Source of the DNA: Flavihumibacter fluminis
GTDB lineage: Bacteria; Bacteroidota; Bacteroidia; Chitinophagales; Chitinophagaceae
Length of the DNA: 64,000 nucleotides
Assembly (NCBI RefSeq): GCF_021491375.1
Contig: NZ_JAKEVY010000004.1
Span: 372,001-436,000, forward strand
Direction of reading: 5' to 3'
Shown here: positions 1 to 8,523 of the stretch, piece by piece
How positions within the stretch are numbered: position 1 is the stretch's first letter
Layout of the letters: each line of letters begins with the position of its first letter
Position numbers and translations under genes: made by a program
Notes under the pieces: model-generated
Seen by the model: the letters and a program-made list of their open reading frames with translations, nothing else
What the model was told of the DNA's origin: nothing
Database searches by the model: none

Positions 1-539
1 GTGCCACTTACTTCAACCGAAACATAAAAGATATCATCCTTTTTGCTCCGCTGTCTGTTCCCCCTTATGGGCAGTATCAGAATGGAGACAAGCAATCAGA
101 CCATGGCATCGAACTTGAAGTAAGGTGGAAACCAATTGAAAAAATCAGCCTTAGTGCCAACTATACTTTTGTAGATGGCGAGTTATCCACTTCCACTGCT
201 AATGGGAAAGACACCAGTTATTTCAATCTTTATCGTCGCCCCAAACACAGCTTCAATATCAATAGCGGTTACCAGCTAACCAGTTCTCTGATTATTGGCA
301 TTCACTACCGCTGGGTAGATAAAAGACAGGATCTTTTTTACAACAGCAATACATTCAGTACAGAACTGGCCGATCTGAAGCAATACTATAACCTGGACCT
401 ATATGCGAAATACCAGTTACTGCCGCAACTTGCATTTTATGCTGATTTTAGGAACATTACCGATCAGGAGTATTTTGACGTGGCGGGATACAACGCGCGA
501 AGATTCAATATGATGGCAGGAGTCATTTGGAAATGGTAG
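1..539 (+). CDS. TonB-dependent receptor, C-terminal part (gene starts before the window)
   Basis: An open frame runs from the first bases to a TAG at 537-539 and gives about 178 residues. The composition alternates aromatic and polar residues, as in outer-membrane beta-strands. It contains the RRPKHSFN segment and a DFRNITDQEYFDVAGY segment that are usual near the end of TonB-dependent receptors of the BtuB/CirA type, and it ends in an aromatic residue (VIWKW), as outer-membrane barrels do. It should therefore be the last part of a 22-strand barrel importing a siderophore, cobalamin or similar ligand. The plug and TonB box are outside the window, so the substrate cannot be judged. It converges on the response regulator at 544 with only 4 bases between the stops. 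Confidence 0.85.
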   Translation, partial: ATYFNRNIKDIILFAPLSVPPYGQYQNGDKQSDHGIELEVRWKPIEKISLSANYTFVDGELSTSTANGKDTSYFNLYRRPKHSFNINSGYQLTSSLIIGIHYRWVDKRQDLFYNSNTFSTELADLKQYYNLDLYAKYQLLPQLAFYADFRNITDQEYFDVAGYNARRFNMMAGVIWKW

Positions 540-543
540 GTAA

Positions 544-1185
544 TTAGTGTCGCTTGCTACTGATATGGTAGGCTTTACCGAGTTCAACCAGGTCCAGCAG
601 GTTATTACAGTTCAGTTTTTTAAACAACCTTGATTTATGGGTACCCACCGTTGAGGTGCTGGTACCCAAAATCATGGAGATTTCGGTCAGGGATTTACCT
701 TCCATCATTAGGGAGGCAATTTCGAATTCCTTGCTGCTCAGTTTTTCAAACGGATTAGCAGGCTCTTCCTGCTGTAAACCACTTGCGAGTTGAAGTGCCA
801 GTTCCGAGCTTATATACATCTTATTGTTCAACAGGGTTTCCACTGCTTTTTTCAGATCCTGGATACCTGTGTTTTTAGATAAAAAACCTTTTGCACCAGC
901 CCTGATCAATCGGGGTGCATAGATATTTTCAGCACTCATGGAAAAGATCAGCACTTTGGCTTCCGGGAACCGCACTTTAATAAATTCCATAATACCAAAC
1001 GTATCGGAGCCCGGCATATAAACATCCATTATGATCAGGTCAAAGGTTCTTTCTTTTAATTTTTCAAGTGCAGATGCTTCATTGCTGGCTTCATGTATGG
1101 TGCAGGGACGAAACAATTCAGCCAGTACATGACCAATACCGGTTCTCACAACTTCGTGATCGTCAATGAGAAGAAAATGTTTCAT
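544..1185 (-). CDS. NarL/FixJ-type response regulator
   Basis: This 213-residue protein has a receiver domain at about residues 3-118, with the acidic pair D8-D9, the phosphoacceptor D54 in IIMDVYMPGSD, and K104 in the GFLSKN segment. A LuxR-type helix-turn-helix follows at about 147-205 (LSSKEFEIASLMMEGKSL, then STSTVGTHKSRLFKKL). It is predicted to be a DNA-binding transcription regulator activated by phosphorylation. Partners of this class are usually HisKA_3 kinases, and one is encoded 3 kb away at 4222-6072, so pairing is possible but not shown. It is transcribed away from the kinase cluster starting at 1485, sharing a 299-base intergenic region with it. Confidence 0.92.
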   Translation of the reverse strand: MKHFLLIDDHEVVRTGIGHVLAELFRPCTIHEASNEASALEKLKERTFDLIIMDVYMPGSDTFGIMEFIKVRFPEAKVLIFSMSAENIYAPRLIRAGAKGFLSKNTGIQDLKKAVETLLNNKMYISSELALQLASGLQQEEPANPFEKLSSKEFEIASLMMEGKSLTEISMILGTSTSTVGTHKSRLFKKLNCNNLLDLVELGKAYHISSKRH

Positions 1186-1484
1186 ACATACAAATTAATA
1201 AAAATACTGTATGAATGTAGGTTTTTTTCTACAGGAATTGCCAAGTTTGTCTATTGTCTGCAGACCTGGTTTGTATGCATCTTTGTGTTGTAAGTGGCCC
1301 GTTTCTATTCTGTATCCAATATCCTTTTCAAAACCGAACCGTCCAAACGCCAGACACCGGTTAGTAGCGGAGTTTTTTATCAAAGGTTAATGAGCCAGGG
1401 GTGCGAAAACTTCTCATTTGAGAAAATTTTGTACCCTTTTGGTTTTTTCCTTTTTTTCACTGATCTTCTGATCACCTTATAACT
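1186..1484. other. Intergenic region between divergent signalling genes
   Basis: These 299 bases separate the divergently read response regulator and the PAS kinase. Short open frames here have no recognisable protein features. The region probably carries the promoters for both sides. A TTTG at about 1247 and another at about 1417 fit half of a Bacteroidota promoter, but I see no clean TAnnTTTG box at the right distance, so no promoter is called. Confidence 0.5.
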
Positions 1485-3731
1485 ATGAGCAAGCTTGAAT
1501 CAGGCATATTGGAAGAATATGAGCGGATCATGGACGCTTCACTGGACATTATTTGTACCATGAACAGGGATGGCATGTTTACGCGTATCAGTACTGCAGC
1601 TACAAGAATCCTCGGATATAACACAGAAGAACTGATTGGCAAACCTTACCTGAGTTTCATTGAGGAGCATGATCAGCAGGCAACTGTCGCCATGTTGGCC
1701 AATGCCATTAGTGGTCAGCCGGTGAGCTTTTTTGATAACAAAGTGATTTCTAAAAACAGACAATCCATCACGATCCGATGGTCGATTAATTGGAACAAAT
1801 CAGCACAAGCTCTTTTCTGCATCGGAAGGGATGTAACCGAACGGGTCAAAAATGAGCAACGACTTGAACAGTCGGAACGTTGGTACCGAAATCTGTTTCA
1901 TCACAATCCTCTTCCCATGTGGATCATTGATCCGGATACCAAACAATTCCTGGAAGTGAACGAAAAAGCAATCAATCATTATGGTTACAGCCGGGAGGAA
2001 TTTCTTCAGATGACTGCGCATGATATCCGCCCGGAAGCAGATCGTGAACGCCTTAAAAAAGTTCAACGAATCAGGGAAGGCAATAACCTGGTCCATAAAG
2101 GACGATGGAAACACATCAAAAAGAATGGCGAAATCATTGACATTGAAATCACTTCCCATCAGATAGAATTCAATGGCAAGTTGGCTTCCCTTATACTTTC
2201 CAACGATATTACAGATCGCCTGAAACTGGAACTTCAAAAAAAAGAAGAGGAACGTAATAAAATTGCACTGATCAATACCACCAGCGATATGATCTGGAGT
2301 ATTGATGCAGGGTATAACTTGCTTGCAGCCAACCGCAGTTTTATTGAAACTACCGAGCGAACCTCCAATGTGTCTATACAGGTTGGAGATAATATGTTGC
2401 TGGAATCATCTTATCCCAAGGAACACATACAATACTGGAAAACCCTGTACAACCGCGCTTTATCCGGCGAATCCTTTCACATGCAAAGCCTTGATGTTTA
2501 TACGGAACCTGGTGAAGAGATCTGGTGGGAAACCAGCTTCAATCCGATTCGGGAAGAGCAGAAAATTGTAGGAGTTGCCTGTCATTCCAGAAATATCACC
2601 CAAAACAGAAAGTACCAATCGGAATTATGGCAGCTGAATCAGAAGCTGGAAACGGCCCAGAAACTGGCCAAACTGGGCTATTGGGAGCTGAACATGAAAA
2701 CCAACGAACTCTTCTGGACCCATGAAGTGTATACGATCTGGGGCAGGCACCCTTCCAATTTTCAGCCGAGTTTTGAACTGTTCCTGGAAACCCTCCATCC
2801 GGATGACAGGGAAACTTTCCTCAAAAAAAGAGCACAAGTCTTAAACGGAAATGATTCACTGGATTTTGAACACCGTATTCTGTTACCCGATGGCACTATC
2901 CGGTATGTACATGAAAGGGGCAACCTGTTTAAAGATCAGCATGGCAAACCCATGCGGTATAGTGGCACAGTGCAGGATATCACGCAGCGAAAACTATACG
3001 AACAGGCCCTGGAAAAAGCGAACCAGGAATTGTCAGAGAGGGCAGAACAACTGTCCAGATCCAATGCCGAATTGGAGCGGTTTGCTTTTATAGCTTCGCA
3101 CGATCTGCAGGAACCACTTCGAATGGTAAGCAGTTTTCTTCAATTGGTGGAAAAAAGATACAAGGACAAACTGGATGAAGCAGGTAAACAATACATTCAG
3201 TATGCTGTTTCCGGTGCAGAGCGAATGAAAAAACTGATCAACGACCTGCTGGCTTATTCCAGGCTGGAAAACACTGCAGTTGAATTAACTCAAGTGGATA
3301 TGAATCAGGTGCTTAACGAGGTTGCCAATAATTTGCAGGAAACCATTGCCGAAAACAATGCCATTCTAACCATTAATCCAATGCCGATACTAAGTAACGG
3401 CAATTTCTCCGGGCTGGTACAACTATTGCAAAACCTGATTGGAAATGCCATTAAATATCGAAGTGAGTTACAGCCAGAGATACGGATTAGTGCAAAAGAA
3501 GAAGATAATCATTGGCAGTTTGCTGTAAAGGATAATGGCATTGGAATAGAATCGGATTATTTTGAAAAGATTTTTGTCATTTTTCAGCGGTTACACAATA
3601 TGTCAGAATATTCCGGAACAGGAATTGGTCTGGCAATCTGTAAAAAAATTGTAGAACAGCATAAAGGTAAAATCTGGGTTTATTCCAAAGAAAATGAAGG
3701 TTCCACCTTCTATTTTACCATCAAAAAATAA
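1485..3731 (+). CDS. Soluble multi-PAS sensor histidine kinase
   Basis: This protein has 748 residues and no membrane segment. About four PAS/PAC units occupy residues 8-118, 128-246, 255-372 and 388-505, followed by a short coiled coil and a HisKA domain with the phosphorylated His at 539 in ASHDLQEPLRM. The HATPase domain shows an N box (LLQNLIGNAIKYR), a G1 box (VKDNGIGIE) and a G2 box (GTGIGLAICKKI). The HDLQEPLR type is typical of phytochrome-like kinases that phosphorylate stand-alone Rcp1-type receivers, and just such a receiver follows 50 bases downstream. The signal is unknown; several PAS domains suggest a cytoplasmic redox, ligand or light cue, but no cofactor-binding residue was identified. 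It is paralogous in its C-terminal half to the kinase at 12268. Confidence 0.93.
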   Translation: MSKLESGILEEYERIMDASLDIICTMNRDGMFTRISTAATRILGYNTEELIGKPYLSFIEEHDQQATVAMLANAISGQPVSFFDNKVISKNRQSITIRWSINWNKSAQALFCIGRDVTERVKNEQRLEQSERWYRNLFHHNPLPMWIIDPDTKQFLEVNEKAINHYGYSREEFLQMTAHDIRPEADRERLKKVQRIREGNNLVHKGRWKHIKKNGEIIDIEITSHQIEFNGKLASLILSNDITDRLKLELQKKEEERNKIALINTTSDMIWSIDAGYNLLAANRSFIETTERTSNVSIQVGDNMLLESSYPKEHIQYWKTLYNRALSGESFHMQSLDVYTEPGEEIWWETSFNPIREEQKIVGVACHSRNITQNRKYQSELWQLNQKLETAQKLAKLGYWELNMKTNELFWTHEVYTIWGRHPSNFQPSFELFLETLHPDDRETFLKKRAQVLNGNDSLDFEHRILLPDGTIRYVHERGNLFKDQHGKPMRYSGTVQDITQRKLYEQALEKANQELSERAEQLSRSNAELERFAFIASHDLQEPLRMVSSFLQLVEKRYKDKLDEAGKQYIQYAVSGAERMKKLINDLLAYSRLENTAVELTQVDMNQVLNEVANNLQETIAENNAILTINPMPILSNGNFSGLVQLLQNLIGNAIKYRSELQPEIRISAKEEDNHWQFAVKDNGIGIESDYFEKIFVIFQRLHNMSEYSGTGIGLAICKKIVEQHKGKIWVYSKENEGSTFYFTIKK

Positions 3732-3781
3732 ATCTTTATATTCATTAAGAATCCAGTACCTATTGAAACTACCCAAAACGT

Positions 3782-4210
3782 ATGAAAGACTTACACATTT
3801 TATTGGTGGAAGACAATGAAGGCGACATCATTCTTACACGAGAAGCACTTCGCGAAGTAACTGCAGTAAAAGATATTTCGGTTGTAAGAGATGGCAGGGA
3901 AGCGATCCATTTTCTTTTTAAGACCGGGACCCATGAGAATGCCCAGGTTCCTGATCTGGTTTTGCTGGACATCAATCTTCCAAAAGTTGATGGAAAGGAG
4001 GTGTTGAAAACAATTAAGCAGGATCCGGCACTACGCAGCCTTCCGGTAATTGTGTTAACTACTTCTGCTTCTGAAAAAGATATCCTCGAGGCCTATACCC
4101 ATTATGCCAACTGTTATATAACCAAACCCGTTGATTATTCCAGTTTTATGAAAGTGATCCAGTCTATGGAATCATTTTGGATGAAGACAGCACAACTCCC
4201 TAATAGCTAA
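3782..4210 (+). CDS. Single-domain response regulator (Rcp1-like)
   Basis: This is a 142-residue stand-alone receiver domain. It begins with ILLVEDNEGD, has the phosphoacceptor D63 in LLDINLPKVDG, the Thr of VLTTS, and the conserved Lys of CYITKPVDY. There is no output domain. Proteins of this kind act as phosphotransfer intermediates for the HDLQEPLR class of kinases such as the one immediately upstream, so the two genes are read as a cognate pair. It is closely similar to the receiver at 13818-14243, which also follows a kinase. The next gene begins 11 bases after the stop, so all three signalling genes are probably co-transcribed. Confidence 0.93.
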   Translation: MKDLHILLVEDNEGDIILTREALREVTAVKDISVVRDGREAIHFLFKTGTHENAQVPDLVLLDINLPKVDGKEVLKTIKQDPALRSLPVIVLTTSASEKDILEAYTHYANCYITKPVDYSSFMKVIQSMESFWMKTAQLPNS

Positions 4211-4221
4211 ACCGGTACTTC

Positions 4222-6072
4222 ATGATACATTCAACTGAACTGACGATCCTGATGGTGGAGGATAATCCCGGAGATCAGTTTCTGCTGGAGGAACTCTTAC
4301 TTAGTTCCGGAATAAAAATCCGGGAACTGTTTACAGTAGAATCCATCAAACAGGCGCATGAAGTCCTGAAGTCGGAAGCTGTTGATATTATTTTGCTTGA
4401 CCTATCCCTTCCTGACAGTTTTGGAATCAACTCTTTTACATCCATACGGGAAAATGCAGGGTATACCCCGATTGTAATTCTTTCTGGCGTTTCGGATATG
4501 AATACCGCCCTGGATGCGATTACACTCGGGGCACAGGATTACCTGATCAAAGGCGATTTTGATGAAAAACTGCTATCAAAAACCATCCTCTATTCCATCG
4601 AACGTATGAACAACCTGCAGGCATTGCAGGAAAGTAATGAACGATACGATCTGGTGAGCAAAGCCACCAATGACATGGTTTGGGATCTTAACCTGCAGAC
4701 GGGTGAGGTATACCGAAATCCGGAAGGCTGGAAGAAAATCTTTAAAACCGATTATAATCCCATTCAATTCGGATCAGAGGAAAAATGGGTGAAACAGATA
4801 CATCCCTCCGAGCGAGAAGACGTAATAAAGAAAATTAATCAATTCAAAGAGAACCCATCCTTCCAGCAATTTGAATTGGAATACCGCTTTCTGAGAGCTG
4901 ATGGAGATTATGCTTATTTGCAGGATCGAGGATATATCATCCGAAATGAGCAGGGCAAAGCAGTTCGTTTTATCGGTGCCACACAAGATATCACGCCCCG
5001 CAAGGAAGCCGAAAGAATATTAAAAGAATCCGAAGAGCAGTACCGCTATCTTTTTGAAAACAATCCTGCTGCTATCATCATCTGGAGCCTGAAAGATTTT
5101 ACCGTTCTGGAAATAAACGAATCAACTGAAAAACATTCAGGTTATAAAAGGGAAGATCTGAAAGGGAAATCCATTCTAACGGTGGGACTGGCAGAGCGGG
5201 TGGAGCTTGTTCATGGACTTGCCGAGAAAGCATTAAAAGATAAAAGTTTCAGAGAAACACATATTACCCGGATTATTAGCAAATGGGGTGATAAGATCTA
5301 TATCGAATTCGTATCACATCGCATAGATTATATGGGAATGCCCTGTATCATGGCCCTGGGCAATAATGTTACCGAAAGAGTGATGCTGGAAAAACAACTG
5401 GAAGCGGAACGCGTCAAGGCGCAGAAAGAAATGACCAATGCAGTTATCTCTGCCCAGGAATCAGAGCGTCAGGAAATTGGTCGGGAATTGCATGACAACA
5501 TCAACCAGATACTGGCCAGCGCCCGCTTATACCTGGGACTTGGTAAAACAGCCGGCGATTCACAATCACTTTACCTGGGCAAATCGGATGAACTGATACA
5601 GTCGGCCATTGATGAAATCAGAACCCTCTCCCACTCGCTTATTCCACCAACATTAAGTGAAGGACACCTAAAAGATAATCTTCTTCAATTATTTGAAAAT
5701 GTTGCAAGCGGTATTGGAACTACCATTTACCACAACATGACAGAGTTGGAAGAACAGTTTATGGAAGACAATTTCAAATTGGCCATTTATCGCATCTGCC
5801 AGGAACAGTTTAACAATATCACGAAATACGCAAAAGCAAATACGATCAATTTCTACCTTGGCAACCGGAACGGAAATCTGGAATTAAGCATCAAAGATGA
5901 TGGGATAGGATTTGACAAGGCTAAAAAAAGCAATGGTGTCGGACTGATGAACATGAAGACCCGCGCTGCACTCTTTAATGGCACGATAGAAATAAATACC
6001 GCGCCTGGAAAGGGATGTGAATTGGTGGTCCAGTTTAAACTACCTGTTTTGGAGCAAATACCCGCGAAATAA
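4222..6072 (+). CDS. Hybrid sensor kinase: receiver-PAS-PAS-HisKA_3-HATPase
   Basis: This 616-residue protein starts with a receiver domain (residues 8-125; DNPGD, phosphoacceptor D60 in ILLDLSLPDS). Two PAS/PAC units follow at about 140-260 and 270-390. Then comes a HisKA_3 dimerisation domain with the phosphorylated His at 424 in GRELHDNINQIL, and a NarX/DesK-type ATPase (KDDGIGFD, GVGLMNMKTRA). A receiver placed before the kinase suggests it receives phosphate or an on/off signal from the two upstream gene products. Its output is expected to be a NarL-type regulator, of which one lies at 544-1185. Its last 38 bases overlap the 3' end of the convergent Rrf2 gene. Confidence 0.92.
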   Translation: MIHSTELTILMVEDNPGDQFLLEELLLSSGIKIRELFTVESIKQAHEVLKSEAVDIILLDLSLPDSFGINSFTSIRENAGYTPIVILSGVSDMNTALDAITLGAQDYLIKGDFDEKLLSKTILYSIERMNNLQALQESNERYDLVSKATNDMVWDLNLQTGEVYRNPEGWKKIFKTDYNPIQFGSEEKWVKQIHPSEREDVIKKINQFKENPSFQQFELEYRFLRADGDYAYLQDRGYIIRNEQGKAVRFIGATQDITPRKEAERILKESEEQYRYLFENNPAAIIIWSLKDFTVLEINESTEKHSGYKREDLKGKSILTVGLAERVELVHGLAEKALKDKSFRETHITRIISKWGDKIYIEFVSHRIDYMGMPCIMALGNNVTERVMLEKQLEAERVKAQKEMTNAVISAQESERQEIGRELHDNINQILASARLYLGLGKTAGDSQSLYLGKSDELIQSAIDEIRTLSHSLIPPTLSEGHLKDNLLQLFENVASGIGTTIYHNMTELEEQFMEDNFKLAIYRICQEQFNNITKYAKANTINFYLGNRNGNLELSIKDDGIGFDKAKKSNGVGLMNMKTRAALFNGTIEINTAPGKGCELVVQFKLPVLEQIPAK

Positions 6073-6502
6073 TACGTTGGGCTTCCAATTCGGAATTGGA
6101 GAGATCACTGAGGGTAAGATGCTGCAGGAGTTCATCCAGCACCAGTTGCATCATTTTCCAGAGTGAACGAACCGAACAATCCACAGAGTTGGTACACAGT
6201 TTCATACCACCGCTATGCAGATTACAAAAACTCGTATCGAAAAGTGCTCCTCCTAATACCTTCAGCAGATCATTTACAATAATCTCATTGGCGGGTCTTG
6301 CCAGCACATAACCACCTTTGTTACCAGGTGTGCTATTGAGAAATCCCTGCTGTCGCAACAAGCGTGTAAGCTTGGCAACATAGGGAATGCTGATTCCTTC
6401 CGCCTCGCTGAGCTGGGGAATGCTGAGTCCGCTTTCATTGCCGCAATTGGCAACGCGTAACATAATTCTTAAACCGATTTCTTCCTGTGCTGTAATCTTC
6501 AT
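6035..6502 (-). CDS. Rrf2-family transcription regulator, probable regulator of the suf operon
   Basis: This 155-residue protein has an Rrf2 winged helix-turn-helix at the N terminus (SIPQLSEAEGISIPYVAKL, then GGYVLARPANEI). Three cysteines, C93, C103 and C109, lie where IscR-type members bind an iron-sulfur cluster. The spacing is C-x9-C-x5-C rather than the C-x5-C-x5-C of IscR, so the cluster type cannot be assumed. It is the seventh and last gene of the suf operon, starting 9 bases after the DUF59 gene. That position argues for feedback control of Fe-S assembly, probably through the palindrome at 12088-12113. The 3' end overlaps the convergent kinase gene by 38 bases. The family call is firm; the target is inference. 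Confidence 0.9.
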   Translation of the reverse strand: MKITAQEEIGLRIMLRVANCGNESGLSIPQLSEAEGISIPYVAKLTRLLRQQGFLNSTPGNKGGYVLARPANEIIVNDLLKVLGGALFDTSFCNLHSGGMKLCTNSVDCSVRSLWKMMQLVLDELLQHLTLSDLSNSELEAQRIISRVFAPKQVV

Positions 6503-6511
6503 AGATACCTT

Positions 6512-6823
6512 TTAAAACATACCTAATTCCAATTGTGCAGCCTCCGACATCATGGATTTATTCCAGGGCGGATTCCAGGTCACACTCACATGCACATCAT
6601 TCACCCCTTCAATCTGACGCACTTTCTGATCCACTTCAATGGGAAGTGATTGCGCAGCAGGACATCCGGGTGCTGTCAGCGTCATTACGATCTGGACATT
6701 GTTCAGCGGCAGAATATCCACCTCGTAAATAAGTCCCAGTTCATAAATATTCACCGGTAATTCCGGATCGTATATTGTTTTGATACAATCAATCACTTTT
6801 TCTTTTAAAGCTTCTGTTTCCAT
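6512..6823 (-). CDS. DUF59/MIP18-family iron-sulfur assembly protein (SufT-like)
   Basis: The frame is open further upstream, but I place the start at the ATG at 6823, four bases after the sufE stop, giving 103 residues; the longer version would only add sequence overlapping sufE. The protein has the DUF59 core (IYDPELPVNIYELGLIYEV) and the conserved TAPGCPAAQSL segment, whose Cys is characteristic of the MIP18/SufT family. These proteins help mature or deliver Fe-S clusters to target enzymes. In Bacteroidota the gene commonly sits in the suf operon, as here between sufE and the Rrf2 regulator. Expected to act in the cytoplasm. Confidence 0.92.
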   Translation of the reverse strand: METEALKEKVIDCIKTIYDPELPVNIYELGLIYEVDILPLNNVQIVMTLTAPGCPAAQSLPIEVDQKVRQIEGVNDVHVSVTWNPPWNKSMMSEAAQLELGMF

Positions 6824-6827
6824 GTTC

Positions 6828-7274
6828 TTAGTGCTTTGCAGCTTCGTTCTGTAATTTAAAAGCCAGTGCAAAATTTTTCATCTGCTTTACCATCGCTGCC
6901 AGTCCGTTTGATCTTGTTTGAGCCAGATGCGTTGTCATGCCAATCCTGTCGATAAACCCAAGTTTGGCCTGAATAATTTCATCAGGAGTATGCCCCGATA
7001 ATACCTGGATCAGCATACTGATCAGTCCCTTTACAATCACCGCATCGCTATCTGCCTTAAACTCAACCAGCCCATCTTTATACGCCGCAACCAGCCATAC
7101 GGTGGACTGGCAACCTCTTACCTTATTCTCATCCTTTTTATGTTCTTCTTCGAGCGCCGGCAGTTTTTTTCCCAGATCAATAATGTACTCGTACTTCTCA
7201 TCCCAGGAATCAAACAGCGAAAAATTCTCAACAATTTCTTCTTCCAGTTCTTCTATTCTTGGCCTTGCTGTCAT
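6828..7274 (-). CDS. sufE: SufE, sulfur acceptor for the cysteine desulfurase
   Basis: This 148-residue protein matches the SufE fold and length. Residue C55 in KVRGCQSTVW is the conserved acceptor Cys that takes persulfide sulfur from SufS and passes it to the SufBCD scaffold. The downstream segment GLISMLIQVLSGHTPDEI is also typical of the family. The gene starts three bases after the sufS stop and is followed four bases later by the DUF59 gene, so translation is probably coupled along this part of the operon. Confidence 0.96.
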   Translation of the reverse strand: MTARPRIEELEEEIVENFSLFDSWDEKYEYIIDLGKKLPALEEEHKKDENKVRGCQSTVWLVAAYKDGLVEFKADSDAVIVKGLISMLIQVLSGHTPDEIIQAKLGFIDRIGMTTHLAQTRSNGLAAMVKQMKNFALAFKLQNEAAKH

Positions 7275-7277
7275 TTT

Positions 7278-8522
7278 CTATAATAAAGTTTTAATGGAAC
7301 GCTCCAAACCTGCCACCAGTGCATCAATTTCTGCATAGGTTGTATACAGTGCAAAAGAGGCACGGGTTGTACCTGGAATTCCAAATCTGTCCATCAGGGG
7401 TTGTGTACAATGATGACCTGTCCGAACCGCAATACCCTTATTGTCCAGCAGAATACCTAAATCCTGCGGATGCACACCTTCTACTACAAATGAAATCACA
7501 CTGGTTTTCTCAGGTGCTTTTCCGATGATCCGAAGTCCTTTAATCTGTTCCAGTGCATCCGTAGCATATGCCAGCAAGCCCTGCTCATACTGATGGATTT
7601 TTTTCTTTCCGATTTCCTTCACAAAATCCAGGGCAAATTTCAATGCCACTGTATCAGCTATGTTTGGAGTGCCTGCTTCGAATTTATAGGGTAATTCGTT
7701 GTAGGTTGTTTTTTCGAAGGATACTTCTTTAATCATCTCTCCTCCCCCATGAAATACCGGCATGGCTTCCAGCAGGGCTTTTTTTCCATAGAGTGCACCG
7801 GAACCTGTTGGACCATACACTTTATGACCAGAGAATACAAAGAAATCGCAATCAATATCCTGCACATCAATGGGCAGGTGAACAGCCGACTGGGATCCAT
7901 CCACCAATACTTTAGCACCGATTGCATGCGCCTGCGTTGCGATAAATTTCACCGGATTGATGGTTCCCAGCGAATTGGAAGCATGCACTATGGCCACCAG
8001 TTTTGTTTTCTCCGTGAGTACGCGCTGGAAGGCTTCCATATCCAGTGTTCCGTCTTCCAACACCGGGATCGGAACCACTTTAGCACCCTTCTCTTCGGCA
8101 ATGATCTGCCAGGGAACAATATTGCTGTGGTGCTCCATCCCCGATACCAGTATTTCATCACCGGCTCCAACAAATTTTCGCGCCCAGGTATACGCAACCA
8201 GGTTGATCGCCTCCGTAGCACCTCTGGTAAAGATGATCTCTTCCCGGTGAGCAGCACCAATAAATTCTTTCACTGCATCCCGGCTTGCTTCAAAAGCAGC
8301 TGTAGCTTCCTCAGCAAGGCTGTGAATACCTCTATGGATATTCGCATTGTATTCCGAATAGTAACGCGTTAACCCTTCTATCACTGCGAGCGGTTTTTGG
8401 GTAGTAGCCGCATTATCCAGGTAGACCAATGGCTTTCCTTTCACCTTTCGTTTCAGAATTGGGAATTCCTCCCGAATAGAGTCTACATCAAATAACAGTT
8501 CAGATCGGGTAAGCGTTTCCAT
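7278..8522 (-). CDS. sufS: SufS cysteine desulfurase
   Basis: This 414-residue class V aminotransferase-fold enzyme takes sulfur from L-cysteine to form alanine and an enzyme-bound persulfide. The PLP-binding lysine is K234 in VFSGHKVYGPTG. The catalytic Cys is C372 in RTGHHCTQPLM, the pattern of the SufS (type II) group rather than IscS. The substrate-binding segments YLDNAATTQKP and FEAGTPNIA are present. It follows sufD with one base between them and precedes its partner sufE. Length and motifs are full and normal. Confidence 0.97.
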   Translation of the reverse strand: METLTRSELLFDVDSIREEFPILKRKVKGKPLVYLDNAATTQKPLAVIEGLTRYYSEYNANIHRGIHSLAEEATAAFEASRDAVKEFIGAAHREEIIFTRGATEAINLVAYTWARKFVGAGDEILVSGMEHHSNIVPWQIIAEEKGAKVVPIPVLEDGTLDMEAFQRVLTEKTKLVAIVHASNSLGTINPVKFIATQAHAIGAKVLVDGSQSAVHLPIDVQDIDCDFFVFSGHKVYGPTGSGALYGKKALLEAMPVFHGGGEMIKEVSFEKTTYNELPYKFEAGTPNIADTVALKFALDFVKEIGKKKIHQYEQGLLAYATDALEQIKGLRIIGKAPEKTSVISFVVEGVHPQDLGILLDNKGIAVRTGHHCTQPLMDRFGIPGTTRASFALYTTYAEIDALVAGLERSIKTLL

Positions 8523-8523
8523 A

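Noticed and set aside
7749-8372. Long open frame on the plus strand inside sufS (207 codons)
   Set aside because: It is antisense to a clear, complete SufS and has no recognisable protein features.
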